Positions 47,668 to 56,344 of a DNA stretch of 57,461 nt are shown in pieces; the first letter of the stretch is position 1; each line of letters begins with the position of its first letter. The DNA lies in NCBI GenBank assembly GCA_011960625.1, contig BLMJ01000052.1, positions 1-57,461 on the forward strand, in the 5' to 3' direction. The DNA is from Lachnospiraceae bacterium (lineage in GTDB: Bacteria; Bacillota; Clostridia; Lachnospirales; Lachnospiraceae). Both the position numbers and the translations under genes were made by a program. The notes beneath the pieces were generated by a model. That model was not told where the DNA came from. It saw only the letters and a list, made by a program, of their open reading frames with translations, and ran no database searches.

Positions 47668-48381
47668 ATGCAGGAAGTAATTTTGAAAAATGTTGAAAAA
47701 GACTATCGAAGTAATGAAGCATATAAGACTCTCCGAACAAACGTAGAATTTTCCGGTTCAGATAAGAAGGTAATCGTATTTTCTTCCTGTACACCGAATG
47801 AAGGGAAGAGTACGGTGTCATTATCTCTTGCCATGTCGTTGGCGGAGGGTGATAAGAATGTGCTTTTTGTAGATGCAGATTTGAGAAAATCAGTACTGGT
47901 AGGACGGCATCAGATTAAGGGACAGATTAAGGGGCTTAGCCATTTCCTGTCCGGACAGGCTGATGCGAAGGATGTAATTGCAAAGACACAGGCAAACGGC
48001 CTCTTTTGTGTACTTGCGGGAGTTGTACCGCCGAATCCGGCAGAATTGCTGGGAAACCGTCGGTTTGAGGCTTTTATCGAAGGCGCGAAGAAGGCATATG
48101 ATTATGTGATTATAGATGCCCCGCCTGTTGGAAGCGTTATCGACAGTGCGATTATTGCCAAGTTCTGCGATGCATCCATACTGGTAATCGCGGCAAACAC
48201 GATTAGTTATAAGTATGCGAGAGGTGTAAAGGATCAGTTGGAAAAATCCGGCTGCCCGATTCTCGGAGTAGTGCTTAACAAAGTAAATATGAAGCAGAAT
48301 AAGTACTATGGTAAATATTACGGCAAGTACTATGGTGCATACTACGGAGAATATTATAAGAAAGACGATGATGATGAATAG
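47668..48381 (+). CDS. cpsD: Bacterial tyrosine kinase CpsD
   Basis: The 237-residue BY-kinase has Walker A CTPNEGKSTVS (about residue 33-45), Walker A' VLFVDADLRK (about 67-76) and Walker B VIIDAPPVGSV. Its C-terminal tail has a striking Tyr cluster (repeats of YYGK/YYGA/YYGE, ten Tyr within about 17 residues), which is the autophosphorylation site reversed by CpsB. It is followed by an acidic end. It acts with CpsC at the membrane to control polysaccharide synthesis. Confidence 0.95.
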   Translation: MQEVILKNVEKDYRSNEAYKTLRTNVEFSGSDKKVIVFSSCTPNEGKSTVSLSLAMSLAEGDKNVLFVDADLRKSVLVGRHQIKGQIKGLSHFLSGQADAKDVIAKTQANGLFCVLAGVVPPNPAELLGNRRFEAFIEGAKKAYDYVIIDAPPVGSVIDSAIIAKFCDASILVIAANTISYKYARGVKDQLEKSGCPILGVVLNKVNMKQNKYYGKYYGKYYGAYYGEYYKKDDDDE

Positions 48382-48399
48382 GAATAGAGGGTTTGAGCG

Positions 48400-49077
48400 A
48401 TGAAGCATCGGGGATTAGCGCTTGTGATGGCCGCAGCGTGTGCGGTTCTGACAGTTATAGCAGCATTTATCTATCTGCGGCAGGATAATACGCCGCCAGA
48501 GATTAAGATTGAAGAAAGAGACATTACCTACACAGAGGGAGAGGGACATGATGCCTTGATGGAGGGAGTGTCAGCAGTTGATAAAGCGGATGGAGACCTT
48601 TCAGATAAGGTGTTTGTGAGTAAGATTGTACTTACAAGTGAGGATTCAGCCATCGTATATTATGGAGTCATGGATGATTCTAAAAATATAGGAACTGCCA
48701 GAAGAAGAGTGAATTATAAGAGTCAGGCAGAGGAAGAGCCGCCGGCAGAAGAGACAGCCGGAGAAGTAGGGGCGGAAGGCATGGAAGGCAATATGTCTCC
48801 AGAGCAGATGGAGCCGTTAGAGCCAAATGGACCGAAGCCAATTATGGCGCTTACTACAGAGCAGATGACGATTAAGGCAGGAGAAAACTTTGATCCGCTG
48901 AGCATTGTTCGGGATGCGGTGGATGATAAGGATGATAAGAATACCTTATATCAGCATATTCATACTGATGGAACCTATGATGTGAGAACTCGTGGTTCTT
49001 ATGAGATTCGTTATTACGTAACGGATACGGATGGGAATGCATCTGATCCGATTATCTTTACTTTGACGGTTGAGTAG
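48400..49077 (+). CDS. Membrane-anchored protein with DUF5011/Ig-like domains
   Basis: This 225-residue protein has an N-terminal membrane helix (about 5-24) and two Ig-like DUF5011-type modules outside: one about 28-105 (NTPPEIKIEERDITYTEG...DGDLSDKV) and one about 145-225 (LTTEQMTIKAGENFDPLSIV... ending DTDGNASDPIIFTLTVE). They are joined by an acidic Glu/Pro/Met linker. Such domains bind carbohydrate or serve as spacers. It lies between cpsD and the LCP gene, so it may be part of the glycan export or attachment apparatus. Its role is not established. Confidence 0.75.
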   Translation: MKHRGLALVMAAACAVLTVIAAFIYLRQDNTPPEIKIEERDITYTEGEGHDALMEGVSAVDKADGDLSDKVFVSKIVLTSEDSAIVYYGVMDDSKNIGTARRRVNYKSQAEEEPPAEETAGEVGAEGMEGNMSPEQMEPLEPNGPKPIMALTTEQMTIKAGENFDPLSIVRDAVDDKDDKNTLYQHIHTDGTYDVRTRGSYEIRYYVTDTDGNASDPIIFTLTVE

Positions 49078-49104
49078 AGACTACCGAATAGGGGAGATTT
49101 ATAT

Positions 49105-50562
49105 ATGGGGTATTACCTCACCAAGAGGAAAGGGAAAAGCATAATCGGCAAAATGATTCTTCTGCTTCAGTTGATCATATCGGCAGGATTTGCTGCGCTT
49201 CTGTGGAAGAGCGGAATGATACCAGGCAAATTTCTGCTGATTGCCGTGATAGTGCTCCTTGCACTACTTGGAGTGACGTTTATTTTACTTGGAGAGGCTT
49301 TTGGTTTTCAGTTTTCAGGCGCCAAGGGCAATATAGTCGGGGCGGCTGTAAGCATACTTTCAGGCCTTATCATGGGAATAGGAATCATATATCTGGCAAA
49401 GGCAGATGCGGTTCTTAAGAATGTTGGAGGGGCTACATACAAGACGGATAACATGATTGTCGTAGTCAAAAATGAAGACCCTGCAAAAAAGATCGAGGAT
49501 GCGAAAAACTATCGTTTTGGTATCCAGACAGTATTAGACCAAGATAACAACGCTTTGATGGTCAAGGATATTGAGGACAAAGTTGGCCGTGAGATCAAAT
49601 TAATTGAAAATGAGACGATTATAGATGAGGCAAAAGCCCTTCTTAGCGGCAGGATTGAAGCTGCTATCTATAATGAGGCTTATGGAAGTGTAATAGAAGA
49701 AGCGGTTGAAGGATACTCAGACCAGGTAAGGGTTCTATACCAATATGGGATTGAGACTGAGATTGAGACAGAAGAGACAAATATTGAAAAAGCGTTTAAT
49801 ATATATATCAGTGGAATAGATGTGGCCGGTTCAATTAGTACGAATAGCCGGAGTGACGTTAACATTATTATGACGGTGAATCCAGCTACTAAGAAGATTC
49901 TTTTGACGACCACACCGAGAGATTATTATGTACAGATTCCGGGGGTATCGGGAGAAGCAAGAGATAAACTGACTCATGCCGGAATTTATGGTGTAGATCG
50001 CTCTATGGCCACTTTGGAGAATATCTATGACATTGACATCTCTTATTTTGCAAGAGTGAATTTCACGTCGCTGATTACAATTGTGGACGCGCTTGGCGGA
50101 GTCAATGTTGAATCAGAGTACGAGTTTGAAGCAGGTGGTTACAGCTTTAAAAAAGGTATGAACCATCTAAACGGAGAACAGGCGCTTGCATTTGCGAGAG
50201 AACGATATAGTTTTAAAGATGGAGATAATCAACGCGGAAAGAATCAGGAAGCGATCTTGAAGGCAATTCTAGAGAGAATTATGTTTCCGGATATTCTTTT
50301 TCAGGCGAATGAAATATTAGACAATGTTGCGGACTGTGTGGAGACTAATATGACACGGGATGAGATGGTAAAGTTCATTAATATGCAGCTCTCAGAACGT
50401 GCCGCATGGGAGATTGAAACCACAGCAGCAACAGGAAGCGGAGACAAACAGGCATGCTTTTCGTCAGGCTCGCAGTTATTATATGTAATGTGGCCGGACG
50501 AGGCGGTTGTTTCAGATATATCAAGAAAGATGAAGAAAATAGAAGGGGAGAACGAAGGATGA
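49105..50562 (+). CDS. LytR-CpsA-Psr (LCP) family glycopolymer transferase
   Basis: The 485-residue protein has three or so N-terminal membrane helices (about 14-110), an accessory extracellular domain (about 115-230) and the LCP catalytic domain (about 235-400). Seen are SRSDVNIIMTVNPATKKI, TTPRDYYVQIPG, DKLTHAGIYG and FARERYSFKDGDNQRGKNQEA, with the Arg and Asp residues that bind the polyprenyl pyrophosphate substrate. LCP proteins attach capsule or wall polymers to peptidoglycan. The stop overlaps the next ORF by 4 bp (ATGA). Confidence 0.92.
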   Translation: MGYYLTKRKGKSIIGKMILLLQLIISAGFAALLWKSGMIPGKFLLIAVIVLLALLGVTFILLGEAFGFQFSGAKGNIVGAAVSILSGLIMGIGIIYLAKADAVLKNVGGATYKTDNMIVVVKNEDPAKKIEDAKNYRFGIQTVLDQDNNALMVKDIEDKVGREIKLIENETIIDEAKALLSGRIEAAIYNEAYGSVIEEAVEGYSDQVRVLYQYGIETEIETEETNIEKAFNIYISGIDVAGSISTNSRSDVNIIMTVNPATKKILLTTTPRDYYVQIPGVSGEARDKLTHAGIYGVDRSMATLENIYDIDISYFARVNFTSLITIVDALGGVNVESEYEFEAGGYSFKKGMNHLNGEQALAFARERYSFKDGDNQRGKNQEAILKAILERIMFPDILFQANEILDNVADCVETNMTRDEMVKFINMQLSERAAWEIETTAATGSGDKQACFSSGSQLLYVMWPDEAVVSDISRKMKKIEGENEG

Positions 50563-50690
50563 TAATGAATGTAATTGATCCGCAGAGAGCTATTATTGCC
50601 GCCGGTATTGTAATTCTGGTTGGTGTTGTAATCTTCGTAGTAAGAAATAATAAGATGATTGGAAATAGGTTGAGAAGCAGGTATGAATAA
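50559..50690 (+). CDS. 43-residue single-pass membrane microprotein
   Basis: The ATG overlaps the LCP stop (ATGA) and the TAA overlaps the CapD start by 8 bp, so this tiny ORF is translationally coupled on both sides. It encodes MIMNVIDPQRAII, one hydrophobic helix (about residues 11-28) and a basic end RNNKMIGNRLRSRYE. An in-frame ATG at 50565 is an alternative start. I know no family for it. The topology (short outside, basic inside) and tight coupling argue that it is real. Confidence 0.65.
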   Translation: MIMNVIDPQRAIIAAGIVILVGVVIFVVRNNKMIGNRLRSRYE

Positions 50691-52551
50691 GTTATTAGAA
50701 GGCAAAGGGGTGCCTTGGGTTCACCAGGCGATTCTGGTTGCATTTCTGGATTCGCTGTTTGTTGTGATATCCTATGGTGTGGCGCTGATCCTTCGGTTCG
50801 ACTTCTCCTTTTCGTCTATTCCGGAACCATATCGGAGCGGCTATCTGTGGTCTATGCCGTTTTGGATTGCATCTACAATCGTAGTGTTTTATGCTTTTCG
50901 GCTTTATCATAGCATATGGAGGCTGGCAAGTATCTCAGAATTACAGATGAGTATCGCGGCATATATCGTATTATTGCCGGTGTATGGCTTAGGAATTATG
51001 TTTATGCATCTTCGGATGCCAAAGGCATATTATTTCATGGGATTTATCATCAGTTTTTGTATGACGACTGCTTTGCGTTTTTCCTATCGGATGTTCCAGA
51101 CTTACTTTGGGAATCGAGACGGTGCGGGAGAAGAAGAACAGAACCGTATCATGGTAATTGGCGGCGGCGCTGCAGGGCAGACTTTGATTAGAGAGTTAAT
51201 CAATAGCAGAAGACTGCATACGAAAGTATGCTGTGTGATTGACGATAATCCGAATAAGATTGGCAGAGTATTGGAAGGGATACCGATTGTGGGTGACCGC
51301 AATGATATCTTGACCATGGTTAACAGATATAAGATTAATCATATCATTTATGCAATTCCGGCAACCACCGGAAAGAATCAGAAGGAAATTCTGAATATAT
51401 GTAAAGAGACAAAATGCAGACTTCAGACGGTTCCGGGTGTGTACCAGCTGGTGAACGGGGAAGTCAGTGTTAGCAAGCTTCGCGATGTAGATATCGCAGA
51501 CTTGTTGGGAAGAGCCCAAGTTAGGGTTAATAATGACGAAATCTTCAGGGCAATCCGAGGACGCAAGGTTCTGGTTACTGGAGGCGGAGGTTCCATAGGA
51601 AGTGAATTGTGCAGGCAGATTGCAAAGGCTAAGCCGAAGCAACTGATTATATTTGATATCTATGAGAACAATGCATATGAGATTCAACAGGAATTAAGAA
51701 GGGTGTATCCACAGCTTGATTTGGTGGTTTTGATTGGTTCAGTGCGTAACAGTAACCGTATTAATCAAGTGATGCATACTTACAAGCCGGATATCGTGTA
51801 TCATGCGGCTGCGCATAAGCATGTGCCGCTGATGGAGGATAGTCCGAATGAGGCAATTAAGAATAATGTATTAGGGACATATAAGACCGCGATGGCGGCT
51901 GCTAAGGTAGGAGCTAAGAAATTTGTTTTGATTTCTACGGATAAGGCAGTGAATCCCACGAATATTATGGGAGCGTCAAAGCGTCTGTGTGAGATGGTTG
52001 TACAGATGATGAACCGTAAGACGGATACTGATTTCGTAGCAGTGCGGTTCGGCAATGTTCTAGGGAGCAATGGAAGTGTGATTCCGCTCTTCAAGAAACA
52101 GATTGCAGAAGGCGGTCCTGTGACCGTCACAGACAAAGATATTATTCGGTATTTCATGACGATACCAGAGGCAGTAGCCTTGGTACTGCAGGCATCCTAC
52201 TATGCAGAGGGGGGAGAAATCTTCGTACTGGATATGGGAGATCCGGTACGAATTGATGATATGGCGAGAAACCTGATACGGTTGTCAGGGTATGAGCCTG
52301 ATGTTGAGATACCGATTGTATATACGGGGCTTAGACCTGGTGAAAAGCTGTATGAGGAGCTTCTGATGGATGAGGAAGGGCTTCAGGATACGGCGAATGA
52401 AATGATTCATATCGGACATCCTATAGATATGGATGATGATTGGTTTGAAGAAAAGTTAAAACTGCTTGATAAGGTCAGCAGACAAGATTCAGCAAGGATT
52501 AAAGAGATTGTGGCTGAGATTGTACCGACTTATCATTATAAGAAGAAGTAG
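50683..52551 (+). CDS. CapD/FlaA1-type nucleotide-sugar 4,6-dehydratase
   Basis: The 622-residue membrane enzyme has four N-terminal helices (about 12-135), a CoA-binding/Rossmann-like domain (about 150-290) and the C-terminal SDR domain with VLVTGGGGSIGSELCRQ (about 293-310), HAAAHKHVPLME and STDKAVNPTNIMGASKR. In this subgroup Met takes the place of the usual catalytic Tyr, as in PglF/CapD. It makes UDP-4-keto-6-deoxy sugars, typically from UDP-GlcNAc, for capsule or glycoprotein glycans. Confidence 0.94.
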   Translation: MNKLLEGKGVPWVHQAILVAFLDSLFVVISYGVALILRFDFSFSSIPEPYRSGYLWSMPFWIASTIVVFYAFRLYHSIWRLASISELQMSIAAYIVLLPVYGLGIMFMHLRMPKAYYFMGFIISFCMTTALRFSYRMFQTYFGNRDGAGEEEQNRIMVIGGGAAGQTLIRELINSRRLHTKVCCVIDDNPNKIGRVLEGIPIVGDRNDILTMVNRYKINHIIYAIPATTGKNQKEILNICKETKCRLQTVPGVYQLVNGEVSVSKLRDVDIADLLGRAQVRVNNDEIFRAIRGRKVLVTGGGGSIGSELCRQIAKAKPKQLIIFDIYENNAYEIQQELRRVYPQLDLVVLIGSVRNSNRINQVMHTYKPDIVYHAAAHKHVPLMEDSPNEAIKNNVLGTYKTAMAAAKVGAKKFVLISTDKAVNPTNIMGASKRLCEMVVQMMNRKTDTDFVAVRFGNVLGSNGSVIPLFKKQIAEGGPVTVTDKDIIRYFMTIPEAVALVLQASYYAEGGEIFVLDMGDPVRIDDMARNLIRLSGYEPDVEIPIVYTGLRPGEKLYEELLMDEEGLQDTANEMIHIGHPIDMDDDWFEEKLKLLDKVSRQDSARIKEIVAEIVPTYHYKKK

Positions 52552-53026
52552 AGACTGTAATAATTTGTAGTTGCAGTAGTTAGAAAGTTGTAGTAAGATA
52601 ATAGTGTTTACATTACCGAATAAAATCTTAAGGTTTCAAATCGTCGCCTTGCCGCGTTTGGAAAATTGGGATGTCATGATTGATGTTGGAATCTGCCCAA
52701 GTAGAGACAGAATGGCGAAGCATACCATTTTTTAGAGTGTGAGGAAACGCAAGTATGTCTTTGAGGGGCAGTTTTTATTTTGCCTAAAATAATAAAGAGA
52801 TTTTCTGACAGATGTGTCAGCGAAAGCTTCTTAAGAATATCACCGTGAACAGAATTTGAAGAGTTTCCATGGAGTTATTTTGGGTTTTTATAGATAGGCT
52901 AGTGTAAATATATAATAGAATAAAAGAATAGAATTAGGATGTGTCAGCACCCTAGTTCTATGTAAATAAGGCAAGGGATAACGGCAATGCCTTTGGGCTG
53001 TCGGGAATAGAATAGGAGAAATTGCC
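52552..53026 (+). promoter_or_regulatory. Structured 475-bp leader upstream of loaP
   Basis: No gene is seen here. Working left to right: a possible promoter TTGCAG/TAAGAT near 52573; a terminator-like fold (outer stem 52693-52698 with 52766-52771, then TTTTT); a perfect 6-bp GATG-loop hairpin CTGACA/TGTCAG (52805-52820); a TATAAT-like element near 52910; and a 10-bp hairpin (52929-52938 with 52951-52960). The 11-mer GATGTGTCAGC occurs in the first small hairpin (52811-52821) and again at 52938-52948 in the loop of the last. This is the natural place for control of, or by, LoaP. Confidence 0.55.
52693..52776 (+). terminator. Candidate terminator/attenuator upstream of loaP
   Basis: CTGCCC (52693-52698) pairs with GGGCAG (52766-52771), and AGAGAC (52703-52708) with GTCTTT (52757-52762); five T follow. 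A smaller AATGG/CCATT hairpin with six T lies inside (52711-52733). Long-range pairing makes this a plausible regulated terminator between capD and loaP. Confidence 0.5.
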
Positions 53027-53533
53027 ATGTGGTATGTTGTGCAGGTGCGCACAGGCACAGAAGAGAGTATCCGGCTGCAGTGCGAAAAGCATATGTCCGG
53101 AGAAGTGCTGGAGCGTTGCTTTATCCCTTATTATGAAGAATCGAAACGTATCCGTGGAAGGTGGACAACTTTAGAGAAAGTCCTGTTTCCCGGGTACGTT
53201 TTTATGATTACGGAGAAATTGGAGAGTCTTTATGACCAGCTTCATGGAGTGATTGGGCTTACCAAGCTGATTGGAACCGGACGTGAGATTGTGCCCCTTC
53301 AAGAGGAAGAGATTGCATTTATGCAGGGAATTGGCGGGGAAAATCAAGTTGTGGAAATGTCGGAGGGTGTGATCGAGCAGTCGCATGTGAAGATTACGTC
53401 AGGGCCATTGGTGGGAATGGAAGGGGCGATTCGGAAGATTGACAGACATAAAAGGAAGGCTTGGCTGGAGGTGCCGTTGTTTGGGAGGGTACAGATGGTG
53501 CAGGTGGGAGTGGAGATTGTGGCGAAGATGTGA
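53027..53533 (+). CDS. loaP: LoaP-type transcription antiterminator (NusG paralogue)
   Basis: The 168-residue protein has a NusG N-terminal domain (MWYVVQVRTGTEESIRLQCEK, then YYEESKRIRGRWTTLEKVLFPGYVFM) and a C-terminal KOW domain (VKITSGPLVGMEGAIRKIDRHKRKAWLEV). It is too divergent and too well placed to be housekeeping NusG. LoaP proteins bind RNA polymerase at leader hairpins and suppress termination through long polysaccharide or polyketide operons. Here it should promote transcription of the glycosyltransferase genes downstream. An AGGAG site is 8 nt before the ATG. Confidence 0.92.
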   Translation: MWYVVQVRTGTEESIRLQCEKHMSGEVLERCFIPYYEESKRIRGRWTTLEKVLFPGYVFMITEKLESLYDQLHGVIGLTKLIGTGREIVPLQEEEIAFMQGIGGENQVVEMSEGVIEQSHVKITSGPLVGMEGAIRKIDRHKRKAWLEVPLFGRVQMVQVGVEIVAKM

Positions 53534-53700
53534 GGTAGATGTTTGCTGCCAGGACTCCTGTAGGTGTGAATGGCAATTGGGTGGTTGTTGACATTAGAAG
53601 GACCTATAATTCCTATCTTGATAATCATTTTTGAGGATAGTATAATTAAAATAAAAGTCTTGATTAAGTGTAATTATGCTATAGCAAGGGGATGTGAAGC

Positions 53701-55302
53701 ATGGGAATATATGTAAATCCAGGGAATGATAACTTTAATATGGTTGTTCATTCTAAAATCTATGTAGATAAAACCGGTTTGATTGAATATACGAATGGTG
53801 TAATTGGTACTGAGCAGAGATGGGTTTGTGTAAGCCGGCCAAGAAGATTCGGAAAATCAATTGCGGCAGAGATGCTGACTGCGTATTATGGGAAAGGCTG
53901 TGATTCCAGCAAGTTGTTTCAATTATACATGATTGCAGGAACTGAAAATTTTGAGAAGCATTTGAATCAGTATGATGTTATACATTTAGACATTACAGAT
54001 TTTCGAAGACCTGGGGATAATTCTGGAGATATGCTGCGTAGAATTAATAAAGAAGTGATTGCTGAACTGCGGAAGGTGTATCCGGGAATATTGAGAGAAG
54101 ATGAGGAAAATCTTCCATATGCATTAGCTTGTTTAAATGAATCAGCACGGGCGGAATTTGTGTTCATTATTGATGAATGGGATGCCATTTTCAGAGAGAA
54201 GAAGAGTGATCTGACAGAGCAGAAAGAATATGTGGAATTATTGAGGGGATTGTTTAAAGGCTCAGCATCAAAAAAATTTATAAAGCTGGCATATTTAACT
54301 GGAATACTTCCTGTAAAAAAGTATGGTACGGAGTCTGCACTGAATAATTTCTACGAGTTTACAATGATAAACCCAAAGAGTCTTTCAAAATATGTAGGGT
54401 TTACAGAAGATGAAGTAAGGAGCCTTTGTAAAAAATATGATATGGATTATGAAGAAATGAAGAGGTGGTATGATGGTTATTCATTTCGTAAAATGAAACA
54501 TATCTATAATCCTAATTCTGTGGTACAGGCAATTCTAATGCAGGAATATGATAGTTATTGGAGTAAGACTGAGACGTATGAATCATTGAAGAATTATATC
54601 AGTATGAATTTTGATGGTTTAAAGGATGCCGTCGTGAGGGTGCTTGTGGGGGAAACGTGTAAGGTCAATACGGATAGTTTTGAAAATGATGTAACAAGCT
54701 TTAAAAGCCGTGACGACGTGCTGACAGTGTTGATTCATCTGGGATATTTGGCATATGATAGAGATAGGCGGGAAGTGTATATTCCGAATGAAGAGATTCG
54801 GAGCGCTTTTTCTAATGCGGTACAGAAGAGTGACTGGAGCCCTGTAGCACGAGCGATTCAATTGTCGGAGAGGTTGTTGGAGGCAACTTGGAGAATGGAT
54901 TGCGATGCTGTTGCAAAGGGGATTGGACAAGTGCATATGTCGAATATTTCAATGTTGGCTTATAATGACGAAAATGCGTTAAGCTGTGTGATTACGTTAG
55001 CTTACTATAATGCAGTGAATGATTATATAATGAGAAGAGAGATGCCAGCGGGGAAGGGATATGCAGATGTTGTATTTATTCCAAGAAGATATTCAGATAA
55101 ACCGACGATGATTGTGGAGTTGAAGTATGGGAAATCGGCAAAAGAGGCGATTAGGCAGATAAAGGATAGAGAGTATGTGAAAGGGGTAGAGGGATGTGAA
55201 GGGAAGGTATTATTGGTTGGAGTTAATTATGAGCGGGAGACGAAAGAGTATGAGTGCTTGATTGAGGAATGGGATAAAAAGGATAGAGTGGGAATAGAGT
55301 GA
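53701..55302 (+). CDS. AAA-ATPase-like / PD-(D/E)XK nuclease family protein
   Basis: This 533-residue protein begins MGIYVNPGNDNFNMVVHS and has the DUF-type AAA-ATPase_like domain (P-loop-like SRPRRFGKSIAAEML, about residue 47-60; VFIIDEWDAIF as Walker B). Its C-terminal PD-(D/E)XK domain (about 430-530) has GYADVVFIP and MIVELKYGK as the D...ExK core. The family is abundant in Lachnospiraceae and Bacteroidetes, often in many copies per genome, and its function is unknown; a link to mobile elements or defence has been suggested. It lies inside the glycan locus between loaP and the transferases with its own terminator, as if inserted. Confidence 0.88.
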   Translation: MGIYVNPGNDNFNMVVHSKIYVDKTGLIEYTNGVIGTEQRWVCVSRPRRFGKSIAAEMLTAYYGKGCDSSKLFQLYMIAGTENFEKHLNQYDVIHLDITDFRRPGDNSGDMLRRINKEVIAELRKVYPGILREDEENLPYALACLNESARAEFVFIIDEWDAIFREKKSDLTEQKEYVELLRGLFKGSASKKFIKLAYLTGILPVKKYGTESALNNFYEFTMINPKSLSKYVGFTEDEVRSLCKKYDMDYEEMKRWYDGYSFRKMKHIYNPNSVVQAILMQEYDSYWSKTETYESLKNYISMNFDGLKDAVVRVLVGETCKVNTDSFENDVTSFKSRDDVLTVLIHLGYLAYDRDRREVYIPNEEIRSAFSNAVQKSDWSPVARAIQLSERLLEATWRMDCDAVAKGIGQVHMSNISMLAYNDENALSCVITLAYYNAVNDYIMRREMPAGKGYADVVFIPRRYSDKPTMIVELKYGKSAKEAIRQIKDREYVKGVEGCEGKVLLVGVNYERETKEYECLIEEWDKKDRVGIE

Positions 55303-55312
55303 TGTGGAAGTA

Positions 55313-55339
55313 GGAGCCTTTATGTGGGCTCTTATTTTT
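55313..55339 (+). terminator. Intrinsic terminator after the AAA/PD-(D/E)XK gene
   Basis: GAGCC (55314-55318) pairs with GGCTC (55327-55331), followed by TTATTTTT. The stem is short but G-C rich. Confidence 0.6.
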
Positions 55340-55377
55340 GTGTTTATATTACGTTTTATTAAATGAGGAGCAAGAAA

Positions 55378-55614
55378 ATGACATATAAATTGAATCCCGC
55401 AATTAAAAAAATTGTATCGCCCGTTGTTATAGTTTTTGAAGATGGATATAGAAGCGAATTTAGCGACGGAAAGTCAGCAGCCTCAGCTATATTTGATAAA
55501 CATTATATTGTGACATGTATTAAGGCTATAAATGATGTTGTTGAATTGACAATTACCGAAAATAAAGGACCGGAAATAAACTGGATAGGGGAAGAAAATA
55601 TAAGTTTCTTTTAA
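55378..55614 (+). CDS. Small unknown protein
   Basis: The 78-residue product (MTYKLNPAIKKIVSPVVIVF, then EDGYRSEFSDGKSAASAIFDKHYIV) is not recognised. It looks like a small beta-rich soluble domain with no signal, membrane helix or Cys pair. ATG 55378 is used because GAGGAG is 7 nt upstream; an in-frame ATG at 55363 overlaps that site. It lies 40 bp before the sugar transferase gene. Its base composition is as AT-rich as the genes that follow. Confidence 0.65.
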   Translation: MTYKLNPAIKKIVSPVVIVFEDGYRSEFSDGKSAASAIFDKHYIVTCIKAINDVVELTITENKGPEINWIGEENISFF

Positions 55615-55654
55615 AGGGAACTTTATATCAAAATGACAAGAGGTATAATCCTAT

Positions 55655-56341
55655 ATGTATGAGAGATTTTTAAAAAGAGTGATAGATATTGTTTTTTCAG
55701 CTATGGGGTTAATTGTTTTTTCCTGGCTATTTTTAATTTTAGGAATATTGGTGTTTATTGACGACCCCGGCCCCATACTGTTTAAGCAAAAGCGTGTGGG
55801 AAAAGGAAAAAGTTATTTTCAACTTCACAAATTTCGTTCTATGAAAATGAGTGCGCCCCACGATATGCCTACTCATATGCTTGAAAATCCGGAACAATAC
55901 ATAACTAGAGTGGGAGTTTTCCTTAGGAAGTCTAGTTTAGATGAATTACCACAAATATGGGATATTTTTGTGGGAAAGATGAGCATCATTGGTCCACGTC
56001 CAGCGTTATGGAATCAAGATAATTTGGTAATGGAAAGAGACAGGTATGGTGCAAATGATATAAAGCCAGGACTCACCGGATGGGCTCAGATTAATGGTAG
56101 AGATGAATTGGAGATACCAGTAAAGGCAAAGTTGGATGGTGAATATGTGAAGAAGCTAAAAAAAGGCGGTATTCCTGCCTTTTTATTTGATTGCCGATGC
56201 TTTATTGGCACTATTTTTTCGATAACAAAAATGGAAGGAGTGGTAGAAGGGGGAACAGGGGTATTATACAAAAATAAACAATATCAATCCTTTAATAAAA
56301 CAGATGTAAATGAGGAGTACCAACATAAAGATGAGGAATAG
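55655..56341 (+). CDS. Initiating sugar-phosphate transferase (polyprenyl phosphoglycosyl transferase)
   Basis: This 228-residue protein of the bacterial sugar transferase family has a single N-terminal hydrophobic re-entrant segment (about 8-33), then DPGPILFKQKRVGKG, FHKFRSM-type FQLHKFRSMKM, RKSSLDELPQIWDIF and KMSIIGPRPAL, and KPGLTGWAQINGRDEL. The Asp-Glu pair in SLDELPQ is the catalytic dyad of monotopic PglC-like enzymes. It loads the first sugar onto undecaprenyl phosphate. It directly precedes the glycosyltransferase gene (3-bp gap). Confidence 0.94.
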   Translation: MYERFLKRVIDIVFSAMGLIVFSWLFLILGILVFIDDPGPILFKQKRVGKGKSYFQLHKFRSMKMSAPHDMPTHMLENPEQYITRVGVFLRKSSLDELPQIWDIFVGKMSIIGPRPALWNQDNLVMERDRYGANDIKPGLTGWAQINGRDELEIPVKAKLDGEYVKKLKKGGIPAFLFDCRCFIGTIFSITKMEGVVEGGTGVLYKNKQYQSFNKTDVNEEYQHKDEE

Positions 56342-56344
56342 TAA

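Noticed and set aside
53027-53533. Housekeeping nusG
   Set aside because: nusG normally lies with secE and rplK; this copy is in a glycan locus and diverges in both domains, fitting LoaP.
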